A stretch of DNA of 64,000 nt from Dactylorhiza incarnata (GCA_033032865.1 JAWHQI010000099.1:6403501-6467500), one strand, 5' to 3'. Shown: positions 11,196 through 24,720, counted from the first letter of the stretch. Program-made: numbers and translations. The notes: generated from the letters alone by a model not told the origin.

Positions 11196-11542
11196 TGTAA
11201 CACCTCCCCTGCAATGACTATATAATATAGGTCCGGCCGGGACCCCACATCATATAATCGCCACAACTTTAGTATTAAAAAGTGATATAGATCTAACCAT
11301 CTCTAAACTTAGAACCAACACAGCAGAAACATTAAATAAACCACAGAAGTTGTCCACATCTACATATGAGTACTACGGCCTTAAGGCCTTACAAAACTCA
11401 AGTCAAAACAAAAAGGGCATAGAAATGTCCAACAGATCATCACAATCCGAAGCTACCTCGGCATGCAAGCCGGAACAGGTAAAGACCTCATAATCAAACA
11501 AGAAAGCATGAAAACTGCACTTCATGAAGCTTAGGCCTTTCT
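11196..11542 (-). repeat. Element A 5' LTR, inner segment
   Basis: Begins on the plus strand with tgtaacacct; the LTR ends at 42680 with aggtgttaca, forming perfect 10-bp inverted ends. Element E interrupts it after 11542. With the part at 40792-42680 the LTR totals about 2.2 kb. Confidence 0.85.
11538..11542. repeat. Target-site duplication of element E, left copy (tttct)
   Basis: Repeated at 40787-40791, directly outside the right LTR. Confidence 0.9.
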
Positions 11543-13342
11543 TGTTGGATCTGTAGGCGCCCTTAGAGGGGGGGGGGGTGAATAAGGGTTTTAAACTTTT
11601 TATGATTATTAAAGAAAATTATTCTCTGTTGCTACCGCCAGCGGTAGTGTTACCGCTCGGCGTTAGTGACAGAGAAAATATGTTTAGGTTAAACCAATAA
11701 AAATCATAGAGCATGAATCAGAGATGAAAAAACAAACATATTTTCATTAATATTAAATTGAAATAGTCATGATTACAGAAACTTTTCCCAATAACGCTTG
11801 GAAAGAGGCGACCAATGAATATTCTTTTTGTTTTCTATACCATCTCGTATCCCCACGGACTGGTTGGCTTTAGCCGATCTCTCCCCAGATACGGCCTCAA
11901 GCCGCTCTAGCCAATCTATCACCAGAAAGGCCTCGAGCACCCCCTAGATCTACTCCCTAGACCCAGTCGCCAACACGAGGCAAATTCCTTCCTAAGTCCT
12001 ACCTAGACCTAGTCACCGTGTGGCGAATTTCCCCTAGTCCCCGCAAGGCCCTAGTTACCGTGTGGCGAATTCCTCTACGGAACCAAAGATATAAAGGTTA
12101 CAATTAGAAAAGAAAACAAAACACAAACTAAAAACTCCCTCAAAAGTAGAACTTGATGTCGATGTAGATGCGATCGTATTGGTCTTCAAGTTCTTTGCTT
12201 TCATGAACATTGACGGAGTTCTTCGGGCTGCTTGGAGAAGGCTCTCACGAGTGCTATAAATATGTGGCTTCAATTCCTTCTTTAACAGTAATCCTCAACG
12301 AAGGAAGCGCGCGTCCTTAAATAGAATCAGCCGCTACTGCCTGCGGTAGTACTATCGCCCCGCGGTAGCCACATTAGGCAATGATCAAGCACGTGGATCG
12401 TGGCAACTTAGGCAACTATTGAGCGCCAAACTTTGAGCTCCGACTAGCGCGCTGCAGTAACACTAACGCTCCGCGATAGCGAGATAATCTTCCTTCAGCC
12501 AATATCTCCTTCCATATTTGCTCCTCAATCACATGCAGATGGGAGGATTCCAAAAGCTACCTCCGGGCGTTAGTCCTTAACGCGCTGCGATAGTACTTAC
12601 TAGAATAGCGTCCCGTCGACATTCCTTTTTCTCCACTGTTTCCTTCCCGACAATTGTTTCCATTTATACTAGCGCCATCGGTAGTGCTAACGCTCCACGG
12701 TAGAGCACATCTCTTTTCGTCAATCGTATCTTCGTCGAACTGCATCATATTTCGTCGAGCGCTGCATTCATTTCGTCGAACGCTGTTTTTGTCGAACGCC
12801 GTTTTCATTTCATCGAATTGGAATTTTCGTCGAATGGCATCTACTTTCGTCGAACACTATTTCATCGATTCTCTAGCGCCAACAGTAGTGCTAACGCGTT
12901 GCGGTAAACCATGCATTTCGTCGAGCACCGCGATAGAGCATGCAGTTCATCGATCGTCGCGGTAGAGCATGTTGTTCGTCGAACGCCATTTCGTCGAACG
13001 CCAGTTCGGTTCTCAGTGGTTTCCTTCTCAATGGTTTCTGATTCGCTAGCGCCAGCGGTAGTGCTAGCGCTCCGCAGTAGAGCACTTCTCTTTTCGTCGA
13101 ACGCAGTTTTATTTCGTCAAACAGCTTCACATTTCGTCAAACCGCTAGCGCCAGCGATAGTGTTACCGCACCGCGGTATCAATCAGAGAATCATCCTGAT
13201 GTTGCTTCGACGTCTTTCTTTTTCACTCCTTTGGGGATTGAATGTTGAAGATCCTGCACACTATAAACACAATGCACGTATGATCAAATACAATAAGATT
13301 TGTTATTGTCAAACCAAGAGATGCGGAAAGCATGTTCCAACA
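11543..13342 (-). repeat. Element E 3' LTR (left)
   Basis: Starts tgttggatctgtaggc and ends gcatgttccaaca. An 11-base G tract at 11568-11578 is followed by tgaata. It contains many taccgc/gcggta and gctagcgccagcggtag palindromes (11625-13180) and repeated ttcgtcgaac motifs (12725-13140). The long frames seen inside are products of these repeats. Confidence 0.9.
12640..13185. repeat. Palindrome array in element E LTR (ttcgtcgaac and agcgccagcggtag)
   Basis: Two interleaved motif families. ttcgtcgaa(c) occurs about ten times, with many one-base variants. The ctagcgccagcggtagtgctaacgc type occurs about four times here and more loosely from 11625. The matching array in the other LTR is at 40085-40625. 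Confidence 0.85.
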
Positions 13343-16300
13343 AACTCCCCCTTTTGATAATAACAAATTCCTTTAGAAAGAAATAGTTCAAAAGATAGGA
13401 ATTGTGTTTATTAAAAAATATAAGCATGAAATTTAAGACATGTGCATATGCTCCCCCTAAATGAATGCTCCCCCTACAACAAAACTTCCTTTGAACCTGA
13501 CTTCCCCAAACATGTGAATTTCTTTCAAATTTATTCTCCCCCTTTTGGTATTATCAAAAAGAGGGTGGAGAGAAAGTCAAACATTAAATAATGTGTTCCA
13601 TAAATGTGTAGAGAGGGAATGAACATGATAAAGAGATAAATGCTTAGGAAAAATACAATATATATGAGTGAAAAAAAATGTGAAGAAATTGTCATAAAGA
13701 AACACTTGTTAGGAAAATGTATTCATGATCGAGCATACAAGTAGTAAAGAGGTGGAAAGCATTAAGAAATATATTTTTGAAGTGAACATCTATATAAGAA
13801 TGGTGAAGCATAGTAGATGATTAAGAGTTTTAGACATAACAAAATAGATGTTGTAGCAATTTAAGTACAAAAAAATTTCAGATGCAACATAGCCATACAC
13901 TAGTTTTGGAAGGTATGCAATAAAGAGTACACATCGCGATTAAGAGAGAAGGAAACGATAAGGAGTTTTTAGAAATCTCCATAGAAATAAATCAGAGTTC
14001 TTAGCATAAGTATTTTCATAGAAATATATTAGAGTTTTTAGCTTAAAGATGAAACAATATAACATTTGCCAAGTAATATTATCATGTTAGTTCTTCCCCT
14101 TTATATAAAAGTTTTAAGCATAAAAAAGGTAATGATTTCCAAGAACCAATCTACCCAGACAATATGTCTACACCCTAGCCCCATACTAAGTGACGGATGG
14201 GCATGAGGAGCTGCATACATGCTGTAGGTTGGGGTGTTAGTCCCATATGCAAACACTAGACAAAACTCACCCTATCAATCTTTCCCCCCAGTGCCTCGCA
14301 AGGCCCCACTGGAACCCTCCCCGGTTAAGGACAAGACATGACTTAGAGATTAGGTTATCTAATGTCTACAACCCTACGCCCCCGCTATGGTGAGATATGA
14401 AGTCATGAATAATAATTATTGGAAACATTTAAGCGTTTTAAATCTAATTAGAATTTCATAGCCAATGAGTTTATATTTTTATTTGAATATTAAAAGGAAG
14501 TCACATAGCTAATTTGAAATCCATTAATAAATTAGAGTTTTATTACAATATTTTCATGTTTAGAGCAACCAATATAAAGTTTACCAAGCAAGTCGATCTG
14601 CCACTTATTGAAAGAAAGGAATTTTAAGATTCAAGTGACGATGCTCACACAAGAAAAGACTTTAAATAAGTATGAAAGCGCAAGGTAAAAACAATTATAT
14701 GGTTATGATGCAGAAGACTTATAGAAATACAAGAGAACATCTTTTTATAAACATGACGATTCATAAGAAGATATATGAGTTAAATTCCAAAAATGAAGAT
14801 GTTTTTGTAAATCAATTTGCATTTAAAATCTTTAAGTTAGACAATAAAGTAACCAAACATGAAATAAATATATCAATAAGAGACTGCTACAATGTTATTA
14901 TAATTCACAAATTCAAGACATACCAAACATTGTAGAGAGCATGCTAGGTTATCTAGTGCATTTCATAAATAAAGAGTAGTATAGAATTTGCATTAGGATT
15001 CAATACTCATGAGAAGAAGTATTATGGAAGATAATGATGTGCACATAAGTGTATTTTGAGTAGAGTAAATAACTGTTTTAATCAAAAATATAAGAAATAT
15101 GTAAAGTAAAGAGCACAATAAAACCCAAATAATTTTACTTCCACACACTTCAATGCACAAAAAAAATGTACAACTACCAAGGTGCTTTGCACACACAATG
15201 CTCATTAAGACTTATCAGGGTGCAAAGTAGTGCTTGGGGGATCACATATTTTATTTTATTTTAATATTGAGACTAGTGATCCGGTGTATTTAAGAGTAAG
15301 TGGTTTTTATTTTGAAAGAAAGATAAGGTTTGCACAAGACACTTTACTATTCTTTTCAAGGTGCTCAACCTCACAATGCTTATTAAGACTTATCAGGAGG
15401 TTCAAGTAGTGCTTGGTGGAGTTATTTTTGTCGCTTTATTTTATGATTTTTGTTTTGTACAAAGTTCTCCGAATACACTTGTTTTGCAAATCAATATAAA
15501 TTATGAAAACATAACCACTTTTCTTAACTTTTAAAAGTGCAAATAAAGGTAGTGTAGGTAAGATACTTGTGCAATTTTAATTCATTGTACTATTACAAAA
15601 CATATACAAGCATTCTTAGATTAAAAACATATGTAGACAATGCCAAAATAAGTGAGTGAATAAATATCATTATCAAACATAAAACATTTACTCATACTTA
15701 GAGGCATGCTAAGCTTGGTTCTACAATATTTTTATAATATAATTTATGCACATGAGTTTAGAAGTATCAAAGCATGATACAAACAATGTTCAAAGTAGTT
15801 TGAAGGAATGAATTGTAACATTGTAGAAGGTCTAAATGATGGATTAAATCATGCTTGAGTTTCACAATAAAGTCCATACATTATTTTTGATATTTTTGAA
15901 AAATAATTTTAATTTAAATTTTGGACTTTTATAATTTGATCTTGGACTTCCTGAGGTCTACCATGTGAGAGGCTCGCCCAGTACTAGGTGATGTGATGGG
16001 ATGATAGCCCAAATCTCCCTTTCGCAAGATACATGTAAATAAAAAAGTTAAGTTCAAAATAATAAATTTTGATACTTGTTTTTATTTTATATTTTTGTAT
16101 TTGATTTTTGCATATAGAAATATAAATCAAACAAATAACCAAAAAGAATATAATAACATATTTTTTGTAATTTCGTTTTTGTAATTTTGTATTTTAATTT
16201 TTCAAAAATCAATTATAGGCAGAAATGCAAAAATGAGTAGTACATATAAAATAATATATTTTTAGTGATTTTTTTTTGGAATTTTAAAATTACAGAAAAT

Positions 16301-17097
16301 CGGATACTTGAGCTAGCGCCGGCGTTAGGTCCTAGCGCCTGCGTTAGCTCACAGAGAGTGCTTATTTTAATCATATAGCCTAGATTTTCTTCGATTTTGC
16401 TTTCAATTTTTCTTAATTATGTTTGTGCAATGTAAGGCCTGTCTAATGAAGTGAAGAGATGAGAAGAAATTGCAAAAAGTTGCGGAAGTTAATTTTTTAG
16501 TACATGGGTTTCATATTCATTAAAGCTCCATATTCATTAAACCTTAATTCTTGAGTTTTGCACTACATATGCATGAGTGAAATGATCATAAATATGTGAA
16601 ATAATATTCATGCAATTTTTCAATTCCGGTTTGACATGATTATGATTTAACATACTAGGGGTAGTAAAAAATGATGCAAATATATTAAATACCTAAGCAA
16701 AACCTGCGCATTTTATAAATTTAGCCTAATACCTCTAAAATACCTTTTAAATCCATTTTGACTCTTATTTCATTTACTCTTAATAATATCATATGACAAA
16801 TTTAGTTTTTCAAATTTTATAAGACTTTTAGGAAATGGATTTAGAAGGATAAACATAAAAAGGATAATTAGATCACTTGAAAAATGATATGACTTTATAT
16901 TCAACTTTATTCAATTTGATTTATTTATGAATTTTGGTTTAATATGTGAAAGTCATATCACAAGTTATATAAAGTGATCATATCATGATGGTTCAACAAA
17001 AAGGAAAATAAACAAAAAAGTAGGTTAGACATATCATGAAGTAGAATAATGATATTTCATTTTTAGTTGATTTCTACTTCATGCAAATGATTGGATA
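13343..17097 (-). other. Non-coding internal region of element E, with multiplied polypurine tracts
   Basis: AT-rich; no pol domain could be read in any frame. On the minus strand, the PPT aaaagggggagtt lies against the LTR (13343-13355). Further agggggag copies follow within about 220 bp (near 13450, 13468 and 13545). A palindromic ctagcgccggcgttag block occurs near 16313-16345. Paired blocks of similar sequence near 15165-15230 and 15360-15420 (caaggtgc, tcacacaatgct, attaagacttatcagg) suggest an old duplication. The region fills the space where pol would be expected. Confidence 0.7.
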
Positions 17098-18209
17098 CTA
17101 ATGAATGAGATATTTAGGTATCCAAAGAGGACCGGGTGTGACGGTTCCTTTGGGTACCCAAATACATCGTGTTTGCTTTTGGGGAGATAATGATGAATGG
17201 GCCTTTTTGAGTGGAGTTATTGTTTCATCTTTAACTTTGGGCCTCCATTCAAACCCTGGACAAACATTATTTTTAGTTTTCAAATTTCCATAATAATTTA
17301 CTTGAATATTTGGATCAAAATGATTTTTGAATTTATAATTTGAAGGAAATTTGTTTACCTTTAATTTTAGGTTGAGAGAAACATGATTTTGTAAATAATG
17401 GTGATTTTGATTTACAAATCCTTTATGTTCCTTACTCCCATTATTAAACTTAGTTAAGATGTTCATATTTATATTCAACTTGTTTTTAGATATAGTTTGA
17501 TATTGTGAATTTGTATTTACAATTTTCATAGGCAAGTTGATTTTTGATTTTAATTCATCATTCTTGATCTTTAAATTATGTCTATCTTTATTATAAGCGA
17601 TTGTGCTATTTTTAAGAGTGGAAACAATTGAATCAATATGATTTTGATAGTTATTTCTATATTCATCAAATGTTTCATCCATCTCTTTAATTTCAATTTT
17701 ATAGTCTTTACACTTATCACAATCATTTTTCAAAGATGAATTTTCTAAACATAATTTTTCATTTTGTTCTTTTATAAAAAGAAGTTCCTTTTCAAGTTTC
17801 TTATGTTTATCTTTTAATTCATTATATTCTACACAAGGTGTAATGTTTTCAACTAAGGAGCCATGGGTAGAACTTGATAAATTAGAATTTGATTCTTCAA
17901 TAATTTTTGCCTTTAAATTATCATTTTCTAAGCGCACATGTTTATTAGCATTTTTTAATTTTTTAATTTTGCGCTTTGTAGTTTGAAGCAATTGTAATGT
18001 AGAAATAGAAGTACACAAAATGGAATTTGATTTCCTTACATTGCTTTCGAGAGAGGTACGATTTGAACATAAAGTTTCTTTGACATCTTTTTGGCACTCC
18101 TCTTCTGAAGATAGTATTTCTCCTTCTCTTCCACTTGATGTGCACTCCATGGATCCATCATGAGAGGAGCATTCTTGAAGACATGTGCAAGCTTGCATAT
18201 TCTCCGGTT
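17098..18209 (-). CDS. Element E Gag, C-terminal part (coiled coil)
   Basis: Second half of a Gag split by element F. When F and one copy of the cttgc duplication are removed, the frame from 32440 to 32086 continues here without a stop to 17098, for 488 codons in all. This part is rich in Lys, Glu and Asn with long heptad-like stretches (KLEKELLFIKEQNEKLCLEN), as in SIRE-type Gag. The C-terminus (RCIWVPKGTVTPGPLWIPK) resembles the WVPK-type sequence that lies just before protease in autonomous relatives. The stop therefore falls where pol has been lost. Confidence 0.72.
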
Positions 18210-18214
18210 CTTGC
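18210..18214. repeat. Target-site duplication of element F, left copy (cttgc)
   Basis: Same five bases at 32086-32090. Confidence 0.93.
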
Positions 18215-19050
18215 TGTTTGCCCGGAAAACCGCTTCTCGGGTTGGACCATTAGCAGACCGTTCGAACTCCTGGGACAGGCCGCTGGGTCCCGGGATCAGC
18301 AGTTCCCAGTTCAAGAAGGGCCAGGCCGGGCGGCCTGGTGTCATTTCCGGATCGCCCCCAAAGGGAGAAGATCGTCAAAAGCTAAGGCAAAAAGTTCATC
18401 CGCAGTCTCAGCTAGAAGGCCGCGCGGGTTGTCCCATAGAAACTCGAGGTTCCAGCCCCGAAGAACAGGCCGGGGCTCCAGATCAAAGGCTATCCAAGTT
18501 ACCTCGTGAAGATCGGCTAAGTCATGACCAGAAGGCAGACCGCGGTATCAATCTCCAAACCGCGCGGTCTGTATTATTGACTTAGTCCCGGTATCCTCAG
18601 CCTCAAGTCAGACGGGTAGGGAAGGCAGGCCGTCAGGTCGCGCGGCCTCTTTCTTTTTTCTTCTCTATGCATCCCGTCACCGCCTGCCCGTTTCTCCTGT
18701 ACCCGGGCAGGAGGTTATTTTATCCCTGCCCATTCGGGCAGGCCCCCAAGCCTATAAATAGGGGGCGGCACTGTTCACAAGACACGCACACTCGAATCGA
18801 AGAGCTCGCTTGTCGGAGCTCCGGTCTCGAGTTTCAGGTCTTGCGAACTGTTTGACCGGCCGGCTTCTGCTTTCCTGCACTTGTAACCGCTACTTTTCAA
18901 TCAAAGGAAAGCCCGTCGCAAGAGTGGCATTTGCCGCGGCGGGCGAAGTCCGGCCTCGACCGCTGCTAGCGGTCTAAATTCTCTAACCAAATAGTAACCG
19001 ATAATCCGCAGCCCTCGATTTTCTTTGTGAGCGCACTTTTGAATCGAACA
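18215..19050 (+). repeat. Element F 5' LTR
   Basis: 836 bp, tgtttgcccgg...gaatcgaaca. It contains several GACCGCGCGGTC-like palindromes (for example near 18407, 18558 and 18638) and the promoter TATA box. Five substitutions separate it from 31250-32085. Confidence 0.96.
18752..18760 (+). promoter_or_regulatory. TATA box of the element F 5' LTR promoter
   Basis: ctataaatag, followed by a G-rich stretch. It has the position and context of an LTR promoter, about 290 bp before the LTR end. The same motif is at 31788-31795 in the 3' LTR. Confidence 0.75.
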
Positions 19051-19101
19051 GAAACACGCGGCCTTCAGATCGCGGACTATCAGCGAAATCTTTGGTTCAG
19101 A

Positions 19102-22100
19102 ATGTCAGACCGCCAGTTCCCTCCAAGAGACCAGTCCGATCATAGCGATGACTCCCTGTGGGAGGCTCTGGAGCAAACTAAGAGAGAAGCCGACCAGGCT
19201 CAGAAAGCAACTGATCAGCGTCTGGACGCGATCAGTCAGGCTCTAGCTCTGCTAACCAAGCGGTTAGCCCCCCAACAGGCCGCGGTTAACCCGGCCATGA
19301 CCCCTGTTCTACCTCCTCCACCTCCATACCCATTTGCGCAGGTCGCTCACTCCCAACCGCCACCAGAAGGTTCTGCGGATCGGCAGAATTTCTACCAAGA
19401 GGCCGCGCGGCGTATGCCGGCTCGAGTCCTTGACTTCCAGGGGGCGGCTTCTCAGGCCGCTCGCTTTTCCTATCCGCCTGAGGTCGCCGCCTACCAGTCC
19501 TACCCGGCCGGAGCACCTGCCCGCTCCTATCAGGCGGCCTGTCCGCAAATGACCGCAGCAGAGATCCCCTACCACCCTGCTTTTTCTCTATACGAGGATG
19601 CCGAGGAGAGTTCTCCCTTCACGGATGAGATCCGGGGAGAGCCGGCTCCGAATAACTTTCGAGAACCACGCTTATCAACATATGGTGGGGAGTCCGATCC
19701 GGCAATTCATCTTCAAGCGTTTGAATCGGCTGTTGCTCTGAGGACCATCACTGATGCAACTAAGTGTAAGCTCCTGGTGACGTCCTTCGATGGACAAGCC
19801 AGAGAATGGTTCTATGGATTGCATCCTCGATCCATTAGATGTTTTGCAGAACTGCGTAGAGAATTTCTGCTTCGATTCTCTACCTCGAAAAAGAGGAAGA
19901 ACGGTCCGGCAGCCCTATTTGAGATACGGCAGCAGGAAAACGAAACGTGGGCCCGCTTCGTCGACCGTTTCCAAAGGGAGATAATGGAGGTGCAAAACGT
20001 CGATCCAGAGTTATATAGGGTCGCTCTGATGCATGGCCTTAGGGAGGGGCCGCTGAAATTTGAAGCTCAAATCAGGGAGCCAAAAACATACCAGGAGATG
20101 ATTAGTCTGGCTAACAAATTTATCAGGGGAGAAAAGACCAATCCTGGTTATGTTGCCAAATTGCTCAGTAATAACGATCAGTTTAATCCCGCATCAACTC
20201 ATCAGCAACGTTACAATCATCCATCTCGGCCTAATTTCGAACCCCGGGCTCAGAGGGGGAGGAATCTTAAGCCTAAACAACCATTCCTCGGCCATCAACG
20301 GTTTCAAGATCAGAAACCGCCGTTGGCCATCACACCCACTCAACCCATGGGAGCTCCGCAAATAATGCCTGTATATCTGCCGCAGTACATCGCACAACCA
20401 TCCCCAACTATCCCATCCATCCGATATGATGAATCTCAGGAGTCGTTCACCCCTCTCAACGTCACCATGAACGAGGTCGTGCAGATTCTCCAAAAGAGGC
20501 CTGACTTCAAGAGGCCTCCTCCCTTGAAATCAGAAATTCGTAACCGGAACCCTAACTTTTATTGTGAATATCATAAAGAGGAAGGGCATCAGACTGAGGA
20601 TTGTCGGGCCCTCCGGTGGTTGATAGAGAAGCTCCTGAAAGAAGGGAAGCTCCGAGGGTTGATTCGGCAAGAAACCCCGGTTGAGCCGCGAACCGAGAAG
20701 AAGAAGGAAGTGGTCGAAGTGACCTGGGAGTGTGCTGATGTGGAAGAGGCAGGTTGCTATGGGGATATACATCCCACAACCGAGTGTATAGAGGTGAATG
20801 ACGTTGGCCCTCTTGGCAACATCTATTGCATTCATGGTGGGGCAGGAGTAGAATCTTCTCGGAAATCTAGCATCGGGAGAGTTACGAAGCAAGAAGTGGC
20901 AGTCGCCTCCACTTCTACTCCAGAAAGGGCGGTCGTTACCTTCGGCCAAGAAGATCTTTCCTCAAATGCAAATCCTTTTGATGATGCAGTGGTGATAAAG
21001 GCGGTTATTGAAAACTACACCGTGCACAAAATTCTGATTGATACCGGCAGCTCAGTTAATCTCATTTTCCGCGAAACATTCGAAGCCCTTAAAACTGGAA
21101 AGTCTTTACTCTCCACGGAAGGGCCCCTCTATGGCTTCTCGGGAGAGAAGAAGGAAGTGGAGGGGTGCATAAAGCTTTTGGTATCGCTGGGGGGTATAAC
21201 AAAGCTGATAAACTTCGTGGTGGTGGAAGCCCCAAGCAGCTACTGTGCAATTTTCGGAAGGCCAATTCTGAACGCTTACAGAGCGGTAGTATCTACCTTC
21301 CATTTGGCATTGAAGTTCGCCGCTGAGGGGCGTCAATATCGGATCCGGAGTGATCCAAGGGTTGCTCGCGAATGCTATGTAAAGACAGTCAATGTGATCA
21401 CCGAGGCACCACTTCACAAGGCTCAGAATGACATCTACGAGGTGTCCAAGCTCCCTGAGGAAATCAAAGAAAGCACAGAGCGGAAAGGAGTTTACCTGGA
21501 ACCTGCCCAGGAGATCCAAGAAGTCCCCATTGCTGAAGGGGAAGAGAAGAAGCTGATCGTCAACGCCGAGCTGTCGGAAGAGGAAAAAGCTCAACTAATC
21601 TCCTGCCTGTTGGAGAACTTGGACATCTTCGCCTGGTCAGCGGAGGACATGCCTGGGGTAGATCCAGACATAGCATGCCATCACCTCAACGTCTCTCCTG
21701 AATTCAAGCCGATCCAACAAAAGAAGAGGGAGGTGGCAACAAAGCTGGCATTGCCCATCAGAGAGGAGGTTTCCAAGCTCCTAAAAGCGGGTTTTATTTC
21801 TGAAATTCAATATCCAACGTGGATGTCAAACATTGTAATGGTTCCAAAATCTGGTGGGAAGTGGCGCATGTGCGTAGACTTCACAAAGCTCAATAAAGCG
21901 TGCCCCAAAGATTGCTATCCCTTGCCTCGGATAGATGTCTTAGTAGATTCCGCGGTAGGATATAATTTCATGAGCTTTCTAGATGCATTTTCTGGTTATC
22001 ACCAGATTAAGATGCATAAACCTGATATCCCGCATACATCCTTCATTACCAATGATGGATGTTATTGTTATCTTGTCATGCCCTTCGGGCTCAAAAATGC

Positions 22101-24720
22101 GGGGGCGACATATCAGAGGATGATGGACACAGTATTCAAAAAACAGAAAGGGAGAAATCTTGAAGTATATGTAGACGATCTTCTTCTAAAAAGTAAAACT
22201 TTTTCAAACCATCTGAAAGACCTCGTAGAGACGTTCGCTACTCTGCGGAGGTTCAAATTAAAACTAAATCCTTTGAAATGTGTGTTTGGGGCCAACAAAG
22301 GAAAATTTCTGGGACACCTTCTCACTCCTAATGGCCTCGCGCCAAACCCAGATAAAATAAAGGCCATCCTGGACATGACCCCTCCTCGCAATCCGAAGGA
22401 AGTGCAGCAACTTGGGGGGAGGTTGGCAGGATTGAGCCGATTCATTTCCAAGTCGGGGGATAAAAGCGCTCCATTTTTCAAAACACTTAGGGGAGGATCT
22501 AAGTTCGAATGGAGTGAAGAGTGCGATAATGCTTTCGAACAGTTGAAAAAGCAGTTAACCTCAACCCCTCTTCTTCAAAGCCCTCGCAAAGGGGAAACAC
22601 TATTCTTATACTTAGGAGTGGGCCCAGATGCGATAAGCTCTGTCCTGGTGCGGGAAGAAAAAAAGAAGTAGTTTCCGATATATTATGTCAGCCACATCCT
22701 CAAAGATGCGGAAACTAGATATTCAATCTTGGAGAAATTAGCCTTGGCTTTGGTCATGTCATCACGAAGGCTCCGCCCCTATTTTCAGGCTCATTCCATT
22801 CAGGTGGTCTCGGACCATCCACTAAAGAGCATCTTGGAAAAGCCGGATCATTCAGGAAGGTTGGCCAAATGGGCAATCGAGTTAAGCGAGTTCGAAATAT
22901 TATACATTCCCAGAACGGCAATAAAGGCACAAGTATTGGCAGATTTCTTGGTAGACACGATGGAGTCTAATCCAGAACAAATAATGCAATCTCCCTTGGC
23001 TTGGATCATTTATGTGGATGGGGCTTCTGGCAGAAACTCCGTGGGAGCCGGAGTGGTTCTGATCAGTCCAAATGGCATCAGGCTGGAGCAGGCTATCAAA
23101 TTCTTCTTTTCAGTTACAAATAACCAGGCCGAATACGAAGCATTCTTGGCCGGCTTGAGACTCGCGAAGGAGCTTGGGATAGAACACGTTCATGTGAAAA
23201 CTGATTCTCTTGTGATGGCTTCGCAGGTTCTAGGGAATTATGAAACAAGAGAACCGATATTGAGAAAGTATCTATTTTTAACTAAGAAAGAAATTGGGAG
23301 ATTCAAATCCTTCATTATCGAACACATTCCGAGAACACAGAATGAAGGGGCAGACGAATTGTCAAAGTTTGGTCTTCCATCAGGAGGGGTGACCTCAGAA
23401 CTCTTTCGTCCGGCAATAGATGAGACAGAGAAAGAGGAGCTCATGCAGATCGATCAGCATCCTTCCTGGAAAAACCCCTACGAATTGTTTCTGTCAAAAG
23501 GAGAGTTTCATTCATCAATCAAGGACAGAAATAGATTCAAAAGAAAGGCAGCCTACTACTACTTGATGGCAGGAGTCCTGTATAGAAAAACTCTGATTTC
23601 TCCCTCAGCGCGATGTGTCTCAGAAGAAGAAATTCCGATCGTACTTCAGGAAATTCATTCAGGAGAGTGTGGTAGTCATTCAGGAGCAAAGACTTTGGAG
23701 AAAAGGATCTTGCGGCAGGGATATTTCTGGCCGACCATGAGGAAAGATGCTGAAGCATTTGCCAGGCGATGTGTCCAGTGCCAAAAGTTCGCTCCTCTTC
23801 AACATTTGCCTGCTCAGTCGCTCAGGTCGATAACCGCGCTGTGGCCCTTTGCAGTATGGGGAATGGATCTTATGGGACCCTTTCCGATGGCCAGCGGTCA
23901 GCGCCGTTTCATCCTTGTAATGATCGACTATTTCAGTAAGTGGATTGAGGCAAAAGCGCTGGCGAAAACAACAACTCAAATTGTCAAAAACTTCATCTGG
24001 GGGGAAATAATCTGCCGACATGGAATTCCGTTAGCAATTGTTACCGATAATGGTCCACAGTTCAACAATTCCGAGATGAAAAGCTTCTGCGATCAGGTGG
24101 GAATTGATCTGCGATTTTCCTCAGTACATCATCCCAGGACCAATGGTCAGGTGGAAGCAGCGAACAGGCAAATCCGGCAGCTCTTGATGAAAAGGGTCTT
24201 AAATCAAAAAGGGAATTGGGCGGACCAGCTTCCTTCCATCCTTTGGACTCTTCGTACTACGCCATCTTCAGCTACAGGGGAGACGCCGTTCAAACTATCT
24301 CATGGCTCAGAGGCCGTTGTTCCCGTAGAATTTGAAGTGGTCACTCCAAGGGTTATATATGCAAAAGAGGGAGGAGAATCATGTATGGATGAAAATGATG
24401 AGGCTATGAGGTATAGTCTGGATCTGATCGAGGAGCTTCAAGACGAGGCAACTATCAGACAGGAGGAAGTTAAAAGGAGGATGGCAAAATATTTTGACAA
24501 GAATGTCAGAGTAAAGCAGTTCGCAAGCGGTGATTTGGTATTAAAGAAGGTAGATGCTGCAGCCAGGTCTGGTAATGTTGGAAAGCTGGATCCTAATTGG
24601 GCAGGACCTTTTATCATCAAAGAAGTATTAAAGAACGGGGCCTACCGTCTCCACACCAGTGAAGGGGAAGACATCCCGCGTACTTGGAGCGGTGACGATC
24701 TTAAACGATTCTATCCTTGA
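19102..24720 (+). pseudogene. Element F Gag-Pol (single internal stop)
   Basis: One frame from the ATG at 19102 (51 nt after the LTR) to 24720, with one TAG at 22669-22671 where FPIYYVSH follows in frame and Gln is expected (CAG to TAG). Domains in order: Gag (IHLQAFESAVALRT... near 19700-19880), a Tat-type knuckle CEYHKEEGHQTEDC (about 20560-20605), protease LIDTGSSVN (about 21035), RT with the catalytic YVDD (about 22168), Gypsy RNase H (22480-22960), archaeal-type RNase H with YVDGASG, NNQAEYEA, KTDSL and EGADELS (23010-23370), and integrase. The integrase has HSGECGSHSG / CVQC, then D (WGMDLMGP), D (VTDNGPQ) and E (NGQVEAANR), and a C-terminal domain to 24720. The stop lies between RT and RNase H, so it is more likely a mutation than a regulated readthrough site. 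Confidence 0.93.

Noticed and set aside
14672..15205. Small frames in the AT-rich part of element E
   Set aside because: Low-complexity AT-rich composition, no domain, and location where pol has been lost.
18135..18585. Frames in the element F LTR, repeated at 31230-31620
   Set aside because: They lie entirely inside an LTR, recur only because the LTR is duplicated, and match no domain.
22666..22674. Programmed readthrough of the TAG in element F pol
   Set aside because: It lies between RT and RNase H, not at the gag/pol border, and replaces a Gln codon; a point mutation is simpler.
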